Of a stretch of DNA of 64,000 nucleotides, positions 43,821 through 53,295 are shown piece by piece. The stretch lies in contig NZ_CP058649.1 of NCBI RefSeq assembly GCF_018141445.1, forward strand, positions 2,189,001 through 2,253,000, written 5' to 3'. A program made the translations under genes and the position numbers. The first letter of the stretch is position 1; each line of letters begins with the position of its first letter. Source of the DNA: Vallitalea pronyensis (lineage in GTDB: Bacteria; Bacillota; Clostridia; Lachnospirales; Vallitaleaceae). The notes beneath the pieces are model-generated. The model had not been told where the DNA came from. It searched no databases and saw only the letters and a program-made list of their open reading frames with translations.

Positions 43821-44981
43821 ATGACAAGTTATGAACGTGTTAAACGAGCACTTGAACACAAAGAACCGGATAAGATTCCTTTTGATTTAGGAGGTAGTGT
43901 TTTAACAGGTATGAACAAAACATGTTACATCAACTTACGACAACATCTTGGCTTATCCATCGACAACATAGAAATTTATGATGAAATGCAGCAATTAGCC
44001 CGTATTGAAGATGATTTGGTTGAGCAATTGGGTATTGATGTACGATGTGTGGACCCATTACCACCATCGGAGCTTGGCTTGAGAAAACCCCCTGCTCAAA
44101 AAGGTGACTACTATGAGCGAACAGACGAATGGGGCATTAAGTGGCGAATGCCCGTAAAAGACGGCTTATATTATGATATGCTAGAAGGTCCTCTTAATCA
44201 GGTTAATACAAAAGAAGAATTGGAGGCATTTCCATGGCCTAATCCACTGGATGATAAACGATTTGAGACCATGAAGCAGCGTGCGGATTACTATGTCCAT
44301 GAAGAAAAAAGAGCTTACATTCTTGGCAGGCAATATGCGGGTATTTGGGAAACAGCCCTATGGATGTCAGGTTTTGAAAAATTTTTCATTGACATGCTCA
44401 TTAACGAAAAATATGCGCATGCCCTTATGGAAAAGATTACAGATTTAAAAATGCAGTATTGGGAAAAAGCATTGGATGCAGTTGGAGATAATGTGCTCAT
44501 TGTGTCCGAAGCAGATGATTTAGCCACCCAGAACAGCTTACTTTGCTCTGCGGATGCCTATAAAAAAATCGTACACCCTTATCATAAGAAACTCTTTTCA
44601 TTTATTAAGGAAAAGGCAAAAAGTAAAGTCTACATTTTCTATCATACATGCGGCGCTTGTAAACCCCTTATTCCTTATCTTATTGAAGAAGGCGTTGATA
44701 TATTAAATCCAGTACAAGTCAATGCCAGCGATATGGACACCAAAGTACTCAAAAGAGAGTTTGGCAAAGATATCACCTTTTGGGGTGGTGGTGTAGACAC
44801 CCAAATCATCCTGCCTTTTGGCAAACCAGATGAAGTAAGAGAAGAAGTGAAAAGAAGAATTGATCATCTGGCAAAAGATGGTGGTTTTGTCTTTTCTGCT
44901 GTGCATAACATTCAAGGAGATGTATCACCAGAGAATTTTATGGCCATGTGGGACGCTTTACAGACCTATGGTCAGTACTAA
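43821..44981 (+). CDS. URO-D/MtaA superfamily protein, third locus
   Basis: 386 residues. The N-terminal block SYERVKRALEHKEPDKIPFD is characteristic of MtaA/CmuA-type URO-D-fold proteins. The H-x-C motif is in YHTCGACKPLIPYLIEEGVD, followed by NPVQVNASDM. The position of the third cysteine ligand reads FWGGGVDT, so zinc ligation may differ. AGGAGG precedes ATG 43821, 12 bases after the permease stop, so it belongs to the sugar import operon. No corrinoid protein is nearby. Confidence 0.85.
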   Translation: MTSYERVKRALEHKEPDKIPFDLGGSVLTGMNKTCYINLRQHLGLSIDNIEIYDEMQQLARIEDDLVEQLGIDVRCVDPLPPSELGLRKPPAQKGDYYERTDEWGIKWRMPVKDGLYYDMLEGPLNQVNTKEELEAFPWPNPLDDKRFETMKQRADYYVHEEKRAYILGRQYAGIWETALWMSGFEKFFIDMLINEKYAHALMEKITDLKMQYWEKALDAVGDNVLIVSEADDLATQNSLLCSADAYKKIVHPYHKKLFSFIKEKAKSKVYIFYHTCGACKPLIPYLIEEGVDILNPVQVNASDMDTKVLKREFGKDITFWGGGVDTQIILPFGKPDEVREEVKRRIDHLAKDGGFVFSAVHNIQGDVSPENFMAMWDALQTYGQY

Positions 44982-45016
44982 TGCATAATAAGCTTTATTG
45001 CTATATGAACCATAAA

Positions 45017-45068
45017 GCATAAATGATAATTGGCTAGCATAACATGCTAGTCTTATTGTCATTTATGC
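45017..45068 (+). terminator. Long hairpin ending the third sugar operon
   Basis: GCATAAATGA/TCATTTATGC outer stem plus CTAGCAT/ATGCTAG inner stem around a 3-base loop. There is no good T tract, so it may be a processing hairpin rather than a strong terminator. Confidence 0.6.
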
Positions 45069-45201
45069 CCACGCATTTCTAGATGCTTCTAATTTCCTTG
45101 CAGCAGACCCATAAATGAAGCATAATAATAGCATGGTTGAAGGTATTTATGATGAGCATCTATAAGGTGAAGTTTAATGACAATATGAAAAGGGTGGTTG
45201 G

Positions 45202-45606
45202 ATGGAACAAATTGTAAGAAAAATATTGTTTCCCAGTTTAATCTCTGTACAGGATTTTGCTTATATAGAAGAAGCCCATGGTACATATGAGATGTTAAAG
45301 CTCATTGAAGTGGTATTACGATATACCCTAAGGGAATCCGACTATGGTATCTTAGAAAGTGAAATGAAAGCCATGACAGCTATACTTGAATTGTACCGTT
45401 ATCGCTTTGGTAACTTTCAATATACCCTCCAATACGATGAAGCGTATAAGCTTTTTGAAATACAGCGCTTTTCATTATTGAATGCACTGATGGATGAGCT
45501 ACAGCAACTTGTTGATGAGGTATCTAACTATCAGCAATTATGTATCCGCATTAAGTTTGACCCTAAAACTCAATCTTTTTATATTAATCCCATAAAAGAG
45601 CAATAA
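45202..45606 (+). CDS. Orphan protein resembling the phospho-acceptor half of a YesM/LytS kinase
   Basis: 134 residues. VVLRYTLRESDYGILESEMK followed by AMTAILELYRYRFGNFQYTL corresponds to the segment between the histidine helix and the ATPase domain of LytS/YesM kinases (compare LFRLSLSRG and YLFIQSMRYEDKFTY in the 12906 kinase). The N-terminal histidine motif NPHFLYNTL is absent. The N-box region (LLNALMDELQQLVDEV) lacks the VENA motif. AAAGGGTGG precedes the ATG. It is followed after 71 bases by an intact YesN/YesM pair. It could be a degenerate kinase acting as a dimerisation decoy, or a decaying gene. No database test was possible. Confidence 0.6.
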   Translation: MEQIVRKILFPSLISVQDFAYIEEAHGTYEMLKLIEVVLRYTLRESDYGILESEMKAMTAILELYRYRFGNFQYTLQYDEAYKLFEIQRFSLLNALMDELQQLVDEVSNYQQLCIRIKFDPKTQSFYINPIKEQ

Positions 45607-45677
45607 TAGCATTATCCTATAAGAATATTTTATGGTTCAAACCATGAAAGATGAATAAAAGTCAAAAGGAGCTTATG

Positions 45678-47276
45678 ATGAACAAAGTGATGATTGTTGA
45701 TGATGAACCACTGACCCGTTATGCCTTAAGAAAAATAATCAGTCAACACATTGATGGACTCGAGGTGATTGCTGAAGCAGAAAATGGCAAAGAAGCCATA
45801 GAAAAAGCTAAGACATGTTTACCTGAACTCATTTTTATGGATATCAAAATGCCAGGATTAAATGGTATAGAAGCATCGGAAAAACTGCTTATGGATTTAC
45901 CTCATCTACACATTATCATATTAACGGCCTATGATCATTTTGATTATATCCAAAAAGCGTTGGAAATTGGTATTGAGGGGTACTTACTCAAACCTATTAG
46001 TAAAGAGACAACTGTAAAAAAAATTAAGGCAATCATTCAGCGTATACAACTTCTGGAAAAACAAGAAAATGCCCGTAAAACCTTAGAAAAGAATATTGAT
46101 TCTGTTGTCCGCATGATGGAAAAGGATTTTGTGGATCAGATTGTTCAAAAAGATTGCCATGAAGACATGATGAAGCAGTACATGGATTTTTTAGGCTACC
46201 CCATGGTGCACGGCTATTTTATGTGCATTGCTTTTGACGAGCCAACAGAAAATATCTATAACAGTTCCATCATTCGAGAACGAAACATCAAAAAGATTGT
46301 CAATGGCATTCAAAAATACATGCCCTTTATGACCAAGTTCATTATCGGGAGCCCTTTGGGGAATTGCATTGTTGTGTTTCTTTATAGTGAGGATTTGACC
46401 GTGTATGAACAGCAAGCTGAAAGTCATATGATCGCTAATCATGTGATACATAAATTAGAACTCGTGGAAAAAATAACAGTGAAAATTGGTATAGGCCATG
46501 CCTACAAAGAACCCCATAAATTCAGAGATTCTTTTTTTGAAGCTTATCATACCATTCAATACATGAAGCCCCATGAATATGTGTTGCATGCATATGATTT
46601 AGATGTTATACCTGAGGCAGTTTCTTATCCATACCCACAAAAAAACATACAAGTTTTAAAAGAAAAAATTCAATTAGGCTCTTTGGAATCCTATACATTG
46701 GCCCATAACCTTTCAAAAGAAATATGTCAAAGTGGCATGGACATAACGTTGCTCAAGGAATATGTAATCCAGTACTGTTATGATATACGCCACCTGATGT
46801 GTGAAACCTTTCATGATTTACATGGTTTAAGAAGCGATTTTGTGAGCCAACTGCTTAACAGTACATCCATTCATGAAATGAATACCATTGTGGATGTCCA
46901 ATTGGACCTAATACTCCATAAACTTTTAGATGAAACGGAAGATAGTAACCAAAAGATGACAAAAACAATATATGATTATGTTAACCTGCATTATAAGCAA
47001 AACATATCCTTAGATGGTTTAGCAGAAGCCCTCAATAAGTCAAGTCAATACACATCAAAGCTTTTTAAAGATATCTTCAAAGCTAATTTTGTTGATTATA
47101 TAACAGGGAAACGAATGGACGAGGCCAAGGATTTATTAAACACAACCCACCTTCGTATCAAGGAAATTGCATATCAAGTGGGTTATGAGGATTCCAATTA
47201 TTTTTGCCGGTTATTTAAGAAGAAATTCGGTATAACACCCAAAGAATACAGGAAACAACGTTCAAGAGTGGAATAA
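45678..47276 (+). CDS. YesN-type response regulator with AraC domain
   Basis: 532 residues. Receiver: VMIVDDEP, phospho-acceptor in LIFMDIKMPGLNG, lysine in LLKPIS. The middle region is about 280 residues. C-terminal AraC: ISLDGLAEALNKSSQYTSKL, LRIKEIAYQVGYEDSNYFCR and FKKKFGITPKEYR. AAAAGGAG is six bases before ATG 45678. Co-transcribed with the kinase downstream. The upstream sugar operon is its likely target. Confidence 0.92.
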   Translation: MNKVMIVDDEPLTRYALRKIISQHIDGLEVIAEAENGKEAIEKAKTCLPELIFMDIKMPGLNGIEASEKLLMDLPHLHIIILTAYDHFDYIQKALEIGIEGYLLKPISKETTVKKIKAIIQRIQLLEKQENARKTLEKNIDSVVRMMEKDFVDQIVQKDCHEDMMKQYMDFLGYPMVHGYFMCIAFDEPTENIYNSSIIRERNIKKIVNGIQKYMPFMTKFIIGSPLGNCIVVFLYSEDLTVYEQQAESHMIANHVIHKLELVEKITVKIGIGHAYKEPHKFRDSFFEAYHTIQYMKPHEYVLHAYDLDVIPEAVSYPYPQKNIQVLKEKIQLGSLESYTLAHNLSKEICQSGMDITLLKEYVIQYCYDIRHLMCETFHDLHGLRSDFVSQLLNSTSIHEMNTIVDVQLDLILHKLLDETEDSNQKMTKTIYDYVNLHYKQNISLDGLAEALNKSSQYTSKLFKDIFKANFVDYITGKRMDEAKDLLNTTHLRIKEIAYQVGYEDSNYFCRLFKKKFGITPKEYRKQRSRVE

Positions 47277-47290
47277 GGCAGGTGACCCAC

Positions 47291-48796
47291 ATGACATTAA
47301 AGAAATGGGTGAGCAGTAAGACAGAGAGATGGACATTAAAACGCATACTGATTGTGTTTTCCTCTTCCATTGTAGGGATTATGACTTTATTGCTGATCTC
47401 CGTCATGCAAGCCAATCACGTGTTCTATAATCAATTGAATCAAGACCTCAGTCAGCTGGTTAATCTACAATCCAAAACAGAGGAGATTGAAGCAGCATAT
47501 CATGCGATTAGAAGTTACACGTTAAGTGATGACATGACGTATCTAACCCAATATGAAGATGAAAAAGAAGATTTATTACGGTTTTTTGAAGGCTATAAAC
47601 TAAAGGATAAAGGCTCTAATCCTTATTATCTTTATTATGATGCTTACAACATGTTTCTAAGCTTTACAGAACAAGCCGTTAGAAGTCTCACATTATTTGA
47701 AGAAGGGGCAGAGCCCCTATACGTCAATCACCAAGTCTTACAATTATCCAAGAATAAAAATTTCATGAAAGAACAGTTGGAAAAAATGATAGCTGTTGAG
47801 TTAGTAGAGATTAAGAACAAATACGGGGACATAGAGGCTGCAACGGCCAGCCGTGAGGAATTAATATATGTGATTATTTTCTTTATTATTACCTTCACCC
47901 TATGGGCTAATCATGGTATCACCAACAAGCTCTCCCGCCCTATTCATGCCTTATCAGTTCAGCTAAAAAACATTGCCAACGGTGACTATAACCGTGACCC
48001 TATCCAACAGTCTAGTATTGGTGAACTTCATTATATGATTGTTCGTTTTAATAAAATGAAAGTCAAATTGGCCGATAACATTGACCTAATGCATGAGAAT
48101 GCCAAGATAAGAGAACAGCTGAAAAATCAAGAAATTGAATTATTGGAGACGGAAAACCATTTAAAGCAATCTAAGCTGGATTATTTACAGTCTCAGATTA
48201 ACCCTCATTTTTTATATAATACGCTAAATTCAATCCAGACCTTAGCGGATATTGAGGAAGCGCCGTTAACGGAGAAGATGTTGTTTCATATGAGCAGTTT
48301 AATGCGTTATAACCAAAAAAAAATGAATGATATTGTCCGGTTAAAAGAAGAGCTGGATATTGTAGACAGTTATATTTACATTCAAATGATTCGGTTTGGT
48401 AATCGCATTCAGTATATTATGGACAAGGATGATGACGCGTTGAATACCCTTGTCCCGAGTATGATATTACAGCCTTTGGTTGAAAATGCCATGATTCATG
48501 GATTAGAGCCTAAGATAGGACAAGGCGTATTGAAAATAGAAATATATAAAGAACCGGGTCAAGTGGTGGTTTCGGTTTATGATAACGGGGTGGGGATGGA
48601 CCAGGAGACTATGGATAATATTATGTTATATGCAGAGAGTGACCCAGGTAAGAATGGTATAAAAAGTTATCAAAGTATAGGATTGAGTAATGTTATTAGG
48701 CGATGTATGCTTTATTATGGGAAAAATATTTTGGAAATACAGAGTGAGAAGGGGCATTATACGCAGCTTAAGTTAGTTATTCCAGATAAAGAATAA
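47291..48796 (+). CDS. YesM-type sensor histidine kinase
   Basis: 501 residues. Membrane helix at about 20-42, an extracellular helical region of about 145 residues (no Cache pattern; rather a helix bundle), second helix near 195, HAMP (LSVQLKNIANGDYNRDPI), coiled-coil linker, QSQINPHFLYNTLNSIQTLA, ATPase with LVENAMIHGL, DNGVGMD and SIGLSNVIRR. All motifs intact. ATG 47291 follows GGCAGGTGA; 14 bases after the regulator stop. Confidence 0.92.
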   Translation: MTLKKWVSSKTERWTLKRILIVFSSSIVGIMTLLLISVMQANHVFYNQLNQDLSQLVNLQSKTEEIEAAYHAIRSYTLSDDMTYLTQYEDEKEDLLRFFEGYKLKDKGSNPYYLYYDAYNMFLSFTEQAVRSLTLFEEGAEPLYVNHQVLQLSKNKNFMKEQLEKMIAVELVEIKNKYGDIEAATASREELIYVIIFFIITFTLWANHGITNKLSRPIHALSVQLKNIANGDYNRDPIQQSSIGELHYMIVRFNKMKVKLADNIDLMHENAKIREQLKNQEIELLETENHLKQSKLDYLQSQINPHFLYNTLNSIQTLADIEEAPLTEKMLFHMSSLMRYNQKKMNDIVRLKEELDIVDSYIYIQMIRFGNRIQYIMDKDDDALNTLVPSMILQPLVENAMIHGLEPKIGQGVLKIEIYKEPGQVVVSVYDNGVGMDQETMDNIMLYAESDPGKNGIKSYQSIGLSNVIRRCMLYYGKNILEIQSEKGHYTQLKLVIPDKE

Positions 48797-48871
48797 TTAC
48801 ACATGATATATTGGCTACCGTATGGAAGAAATTGCATAAGGTATGATAATAAGACACGGTGTAAGACGCCC

Positions 48872-49068
48872 GTAGGTAGATGGGTATCATAAATCCGTTC
48901 AGGTTAAATCATGGCAGAAATACTAAGTTCACTCAAAGCTAAATGTCTAAAACTGAAAACTCACTACGTTCAAACACTTCAGTTTCTTAACGTCATTTAT
49001 CTTTTCATTCACTAAGAATTTCTAACCATGATTTAAACATCTCGGATTTATGATACCCATCTACCTAC
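48872..49068. repeat. Giant fold-back element 1
   Basis: Perfect 26-base terminal arms (48872-48897 with 49043-49068; the left arm begins GTAGGTAGATGGGTATCATA). A second stem follows inside (AGGTTAAATCATGG with CCATGATTTAAAC). The 197-base unit could fold into one long hairpin. It contains no gene. MITE-like, or an unknown structured RNA. Confidence 0.7.
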
Positions 49069-49151
49069 TAAGGTAATGAAAGGGGCTACGGGTAGTATAT
49101 AGGATCCTTACTTATTAAGTTTGGCTATAGCCTATAATATGCCTTAGCCTA

Positions 49152-49357
49152 GTAGATTGGGGGTAGATACCATAAAGTTGTGATTTTTAAAAGAGTCTTA
49201 GAAAATCTTGGTGAGCGGAAGAGGTGTTTCCGTTAAGAAGATTACCTGTCTGACCGCAGGGAGTTGGTAAGCTTTAGGAAACACCTCTGGAGCAAACCTT
49301 AGTTTTTCTTAGACTCTTTTAACCTGAACAACTTTATGGTATCTACCCTCAATCTAC
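49152..49357. repeat. Giant fold-back element 2
   Basis: Thirty-base terminal arms with one mismatch (49152-49181 with 49328-49357), then further nested stems AAAAGAGTCT/AGACTCTTTT and AGAGGTGTTTCC/GGAAACACCTCT. It is 206 bases long and lies 83 bases after element 1. It has the same size and layout, and both carry a GGGTA...CATAAA segment near the arm. The 83 bases between the two elements hold no recognisable feature. Confidence 0.7.
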
Positions 49358-49453
49358 GAAAGTCTTGTACTCTACTAAGTTTAGCATAAATAGTACTTTT
49401 TCCATGCAATAGCCCTCCATGACAATACACAAGCTATCACAACACAGAAGTTA

Positions 49454-49482
49454 TTGACAGCTTCACGAACATCTGTTAGAAT
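49454..49482 (+). promoter_or_regulatory. Promoter of the ileS T-box leader
   Basis: TTGACA (49454-49459) and TAGAAT (49477-49482), 17-base spacer. The valS leader promoter uses the same two hexamers and spacing. Confidence 0.8.
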
Positions 49483-49488
49483 AATTTC

Positions 49489-49746
49489 ATTATATAAAGG
49501 CGTTGATGAAGACATGGGTGTTGCGTATGTTGTTTCAGAGAACCGGTGGTTGGTGTGAATCGGTACAGCAGTGAGATCCGTATCCCTTCTGAGCTGAATT
49601 GCTGAACATGAGTAAGTGATTACGGGAGGTCCCGTTATAGACCAGGGTTTGATGGAACCTTCAATGAGCGGTCTTTTGATAAAGACAATTAGGGTGGTAA
49701 CGCGGATTGTATTCGCCCCTACAGTATATCTGTAGGGGCTTTTTTA
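49489..49746 (+). promoter_or_regulatory. T-box leader of ileS
   Basis: Stem I features (GGTTGGTGTGAATCGG, then AGTGAG before codon ATC at 49576-49578) give an isoleucine specifier. The T-box core AGGGTGGTAACGCGG is at 49691-49705, and the terminator GCCCCTACAG/CTGTAGGGGC with T6 at 49715-49745. Uncharged tRNA-Ile would stabilise the antiterminator and turn on the synthetase gene. Confidence 0.93.
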
Positions 49747-49826
49747 ATACACACTTTTAAGCAGTAATGGTGTTCACCACCCTGTTCCTGAAGCGTTCCT
49801 CGTCATTAATAAAAGGAGGAACCAAC

Positions 49827-52800
49827 ATGTGTAAGAAAGATAAGCAAACATTTGATTTTGTGACCATGGAACATGACATGCTTAAGTTATGGGAAGATGA
49901 ACAGTTCTTTGAAGCTTTAAGGCTTAAAAATGAGGGCAATCCAATTTTCCGATTTTTAGATGGTCCAATCACAGCTAACAACCCTATGGGTGTTCACCAT
50001 GCATGGGGACGTACTCTGAAAGATACGTATCTCAGATACAAGGGGATGAATGGGTATGACTGCCACTATCGGAATGGGTTTGATACCCAAGGTCTTTGGG
50101 TGGAAGTGGAGGTTGAAAAAGAGTTAGGCTTTCAATCCAAAGCAGATATTGAGGCATATGGTTTAGAGAACTTTACGAAGAAATGTATTGAGAGAATCAC
50201 CACATTCTCAGGTATTCTAACAGAGCAGTCCAAACGTCTTGGGCAGTGGATGGATTGGGAGAATTCTTATTTTACCCATAAGGATGGTAACATTGAAGGT
50301 ATCTGGCATTTTCTAAAGAAGTGCCATGACAGAGGTTGGATCATCCAATATCATAAACCTATGCCATGGTGTCCAAGGTGTGGAACATCCCTATCTGACC
50401 ATGAGATGTCAGGTTCTTATAAGCAGATTACCCATGAATCGGTATTTTTCCGGTTGCCTGTCCAAGGGGAAACCTATGATATGTTAGTCTGGACCACCAC
50501 ACCATGGACCCTTGCTGCTAATGTAGCCCTTGCTGTTAACCCGGCTATTGATTATGCGATGGTTCAACTAGAGGGTGATCAGCGTCCTATGGTGCTGGCA
50601 AAAGAAGCTTTACCTGTGTTAAAAGATTATGAGAAGACAGTTCTTAAGATTATAAAAGGTGAAGCCTTACTGGGTAAAACCTATGACACCTGTTTTCCCC
50701 ATATGCCAAAACAAAAAGATATTCGTCATCAAGTGGTACCATGGGATGAAGTGGATGCCCAAGAAGGAACGGGCATTGTACACATAGCGCCAGGTTGTGG
50801 AGCAGAAGACTATGAACTGGGAAAAGTACTTGGTTTAGACAAGGTTCAACCTGTTGATGCATCCGGTGTGTTTATGGAAGGCTTTGGTTCTTTAACAGGG
50901 AAATCAGTCAAAGATGTGAATCCACTCGTTTTCCAACAACTAGAAAAGGACCGAAAACTATTCAAAGTTTTAGATTATGAACACAGTTATCCCGTATGTT
51001 GGCGCTGTAAGACGGAAGTGATTTATCGCCTTGTAAAAGAGTGGTATATCAAAAGTGATGCCATACGGCCTCAACTCATAGAAGCCGCAAAAAAAGTTAC
51101 ATGGGAGCCTGAGCATATGGGTAAACGGATGGTGGATTGGCTGACGAATATGGGGGATTGGAATATTTCTAGGAAACGGTTCTATGGCTTACCTTTACCT
51201 TTCTATGTATGCGAAGCATGTGGCAAATTAACGGTGGTAGGGTCCAAAAAGGAATTATTAGATAGACAGCATGGGGAAACCCATTTACCAGAACTCCATC
51301 GTCCGTGGATAGACAATGTACAGATACGATGCCCTCATTGTGAGGCTGTTGTTAAGCGAGTGCCCGATGTAGGTGATGTCTGGTTGGATGCAGGTATCGT
51401 GCCTTTCAGTACGTTAGGCTACTTTGAAGACCGTGAAAAATGGCAGCACTATTTCCCTGCTGAATGGATAACAGAGATGCGGGAGCAAGTTAGGTTATGG
51501 TTCTATTCCATGCTTTTTATGAGTGTTGTTCTGGAAGAAAGACCACCTTATGAGAAAGTTTTGGCCTACAACATGGTTGTATCGGAAGACGGTTCAAAGT
51601 TCTCTAAAACAGGTCATATGATTAAATTTGATGAAGCAGCAGAGAAGATGGGTTCAGATGTCATAAGGTATCTCTTTGCCAGCACCCATGTAACCAATGA
51701 AGTCAGATTTGGTTTTAATGTGGGTAATGAAGCCAGAAGAAAGTTGATGAGCCTCTATCAAGTGTATAAGTTCTTTAGGATGTATGCCGATATAGATCAG
51801 CCCGATGTTGGTTTGCAAGGTCTTGATAAAACCACTTGGGATGTACTGGATCAATGGTTACTAGCCAAGACCAGTCAGTTCATACAGGAATGTATAAAAG
51901 CCTATGAACAGTACAATACGGTAGGTGTTATCAAGTCATATGAGAAATTTATAGATGATTTATCCAATTGGTATATAAGGGTTAATCGCCGACGCTTCTG
52001 GAAAGCATCCGATGACAACAGCAAAAAACATGCTTATATCTGTTTATACCATGCACTAAAAACCACCGTACAATTGATAGCACCCATTGTTCCATTCTTA
52101 TCGGAGTATATATGGCAGCATGGTATACGAAAGATGGAAAATGCTGTACCTCCATCTGTTCACTTATCTAATTGGCCAAAAGTTACAGAAGATGATCCAC
52201 AAGAGGACGTATTACAAGAAGTAGCATACGCTCGTAAAGTGATAGCTTTAACCTTAAGATTAAGAAATGAAAAGCAAATAAAAGTAAGGCAGCCATTAAG
52301 TACAATGTATCTATTAGAGGATAAAAAGGGAAAAGCCCTTACGGAGCACATGAAAAAAGTAATCTTGGATGAGACCAATGTCAAGTCCATTGTATGGATC
52401 AAAGACATGGATCAACTGCAAGAAGCCTATCTAACCTTGGATTTTAGAAAAGCAGGTGCTGTGCTAGGGAAAGAATTACCCCAAGTCAAGGAATATTTGG
52501 ATCATGCAGATGGTCAGACCATGGAACACTTGGTGCATGCATATACACATGATGGAGCAGTCATGGTTAATCAAAAAGCGTATGAGTCAACATTATTTAT
52601 CAAACAGTATCGTCCATTAGAAAACATCCTAACAGTCAGTGAAGACCAAGTGATAGTAGGTCTCTCAACAGCAATTGACGAAGGGCTTAAACTGGAAGGT
52701 TATATGCGAGATATGGTCAGACATTTTCAAGTCTTTCGAAAAGAGTTAGGTTATGGTCTAGAACAGAGAATCCATATATCTGTCACAGTAGAAGATAAGG

Positions 52801-52949
52801 AAATAGAAGAAGTTATCACACGTTATAGGGATTATCTTCAACAAGAGCTATTGGCGGATACCATTAACATTAAATCTACAGAATGCATGGCTAGAAAGAC
52901 TGTATCCATAGGGGATAAGCAAGTCATGATCATGAGTCAAGAAGTTTGA
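49827..52949 (+). CDS. ileS: Isoleucyl-tRNA synthetase, IleRS2-like, with G-V-H-H signature
   Basis: 1040 residues from ATG 49827 with AAAGGAGG upstream. The class I catalytic site reads DGPITANNPMGVHHAWGRTL: the HIGH motif position is G55-V-H-H58, a swap of the usual H-x-G-H. The second signature is KFSKT (about 591-595) in place of KMSKS. The editing domain is present (TTPWTLAANVALAVNP, GTGIVHIAPGCGAEDY). No C-terminal zinc cysteine cluster is seen, which together with the sequence style points to IleRS2 rather than the housekeeping IleRS1. The isoleucine T-box supports the substrate. A GXHH swap has been described in mupirocin hyper-resistant IleRS2 enzymes. Confidence 0.9.
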   Translation: MCKKDKQTFDFVTMEHDMLKLWEDEQFFEALRLKNEGNPIFRFLDGPITANNPMGVHHAWGRTLKDTYLRYKGMNGYDCHYRNGFDTQGLWVEVEVEKELGFQSKADIEAYGLENFTKKCIERITTFSGILTEQSKRLGQWMDWENSYFTHKDGNIEGIWHFLKKCHDRGWIIQYHKPMPWCPRCGTSLSDHEMSGSYKQITHESVFFRLPVQGETYDMLVWTTTPWTLAANVALAVNPAIDYAMVQLEGDQRPMVLAKEALPVLKDYEKTVLKIIKGEALLGKTYDTCFPHMPKQKDIRHQVVPWDEVDAQEGTGIVHIAPGCGAEDYELGKVLGLDKVQPVDASGVFMEGFGSLTGKSVKDVNPLVFQQLEKDRKLFKVLDYEHSYPVCWRCKTEVIYRLVKEWYIKSDAIRPQLIEAAKKVTWEPEHMGKRMVDWLTNMGDWNISRKRFYGLPLPFYVCEACGKLTVVGSKKELLDRQHGETHLPELHRPWIDNVQIRCPHCEAVVKRVPDVGDVWLDAGIVPFSTLGYFEDREKWQHYFPAEWITEMREQVRLWFYSMLFMSVVLEERPPYEKVLAYNMVVSEDGSKFSKTGHMIKFDEAAEKMGSDVIRYLFASTHVTNEVRFGFNVGNEARRKLMSLYQVYKFFRMYADIDQPDVGLQGLDKTTWDVLDQWLLAKTSQFIQECIKAYEQYNTVGVIKSYEKFIDDLSNWYIRVNRRRFWKASDDNSKKHAYICLYHALKTTVQLIAPIVPFLSEYIWQHGIRKMENAVPPSVHLSNWPKVTEDDPQEDVLQEVAYARKVIALTLRLRNEKQIKVRQPLSTMYLLEDKKGKALTEHMKKVILDETNVKSIVWIKDMDQLQEAYLTLDFRKAGAVLGKELPQVKEYLDHADGQTMEHLVHAYTHDGAVMVNQKAYESTLFIKQYRPLENILTVSEDQVIVGLSTAIDEGLKLEGYMRDMVRHFQVFRKELGYGLEQRIHISVTVEDKEIEEVITRYRDYLQQELLADTINIKSTECMARKTVSIGDKQVMIMSQEV

Positions 52950-53013
52950 TACATGTAGGATAGACCTTGTAATATATTAGCCTAATAGAACGCATCTAAT
53001 AAAAACAATCACT

Positions 53014-53220
53014 TGGAATGTCTCATAAAATGCAATTTTGTTGGCTAGAAGTTTCTGGTAATTATAAGAGGCTAAGCTTTTCAGACCCCTAAACGTCCGT
53101 GTTTAGTAGTGCAACATATCAATGTTGCTTAAACAGGGGTCTCGCCGCGATGGCTGCGCTTCTCGCTTAACCTCTTATAGTTGCCTATGATATTGACGTT
53201 ATTTTTCTTGTGACAGCCCC
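53014..53220. repeat. MITE-like element, copy A
   Basis: A 207-base unit between convergent ileS and valS. Ends TGGAATGTCTCATAAAA and TTCTTGTGACAGCCCC are degenerate versions of the terminal repeat of copy B (59548). The long inner stem (TATAAGAGG, TAAGC and their complements) and the block TTTTCAGACCCCTA, ACGTCCGTGTTTAG are shared with copy B in the opposite orientation. Copy A has an extra small hairpin GCAACAT/ATGTTGC in the loop. It may also terminate transcription. Confidence 0.75.
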
Positions 53221-53295
53221 AACCCTATGTGAAATAATTTACTAACCTCTTAAAAATGCAAATAAGCCTATTATTGTCAGTGATAGAACGATAAG

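Noticed and set aside
48796..49488. Riboswitch in the long gap before ileS
   Set aside because: Apart from the T-box I found no conserved riboswitch core. The structure is explained by the two fold-back elements.
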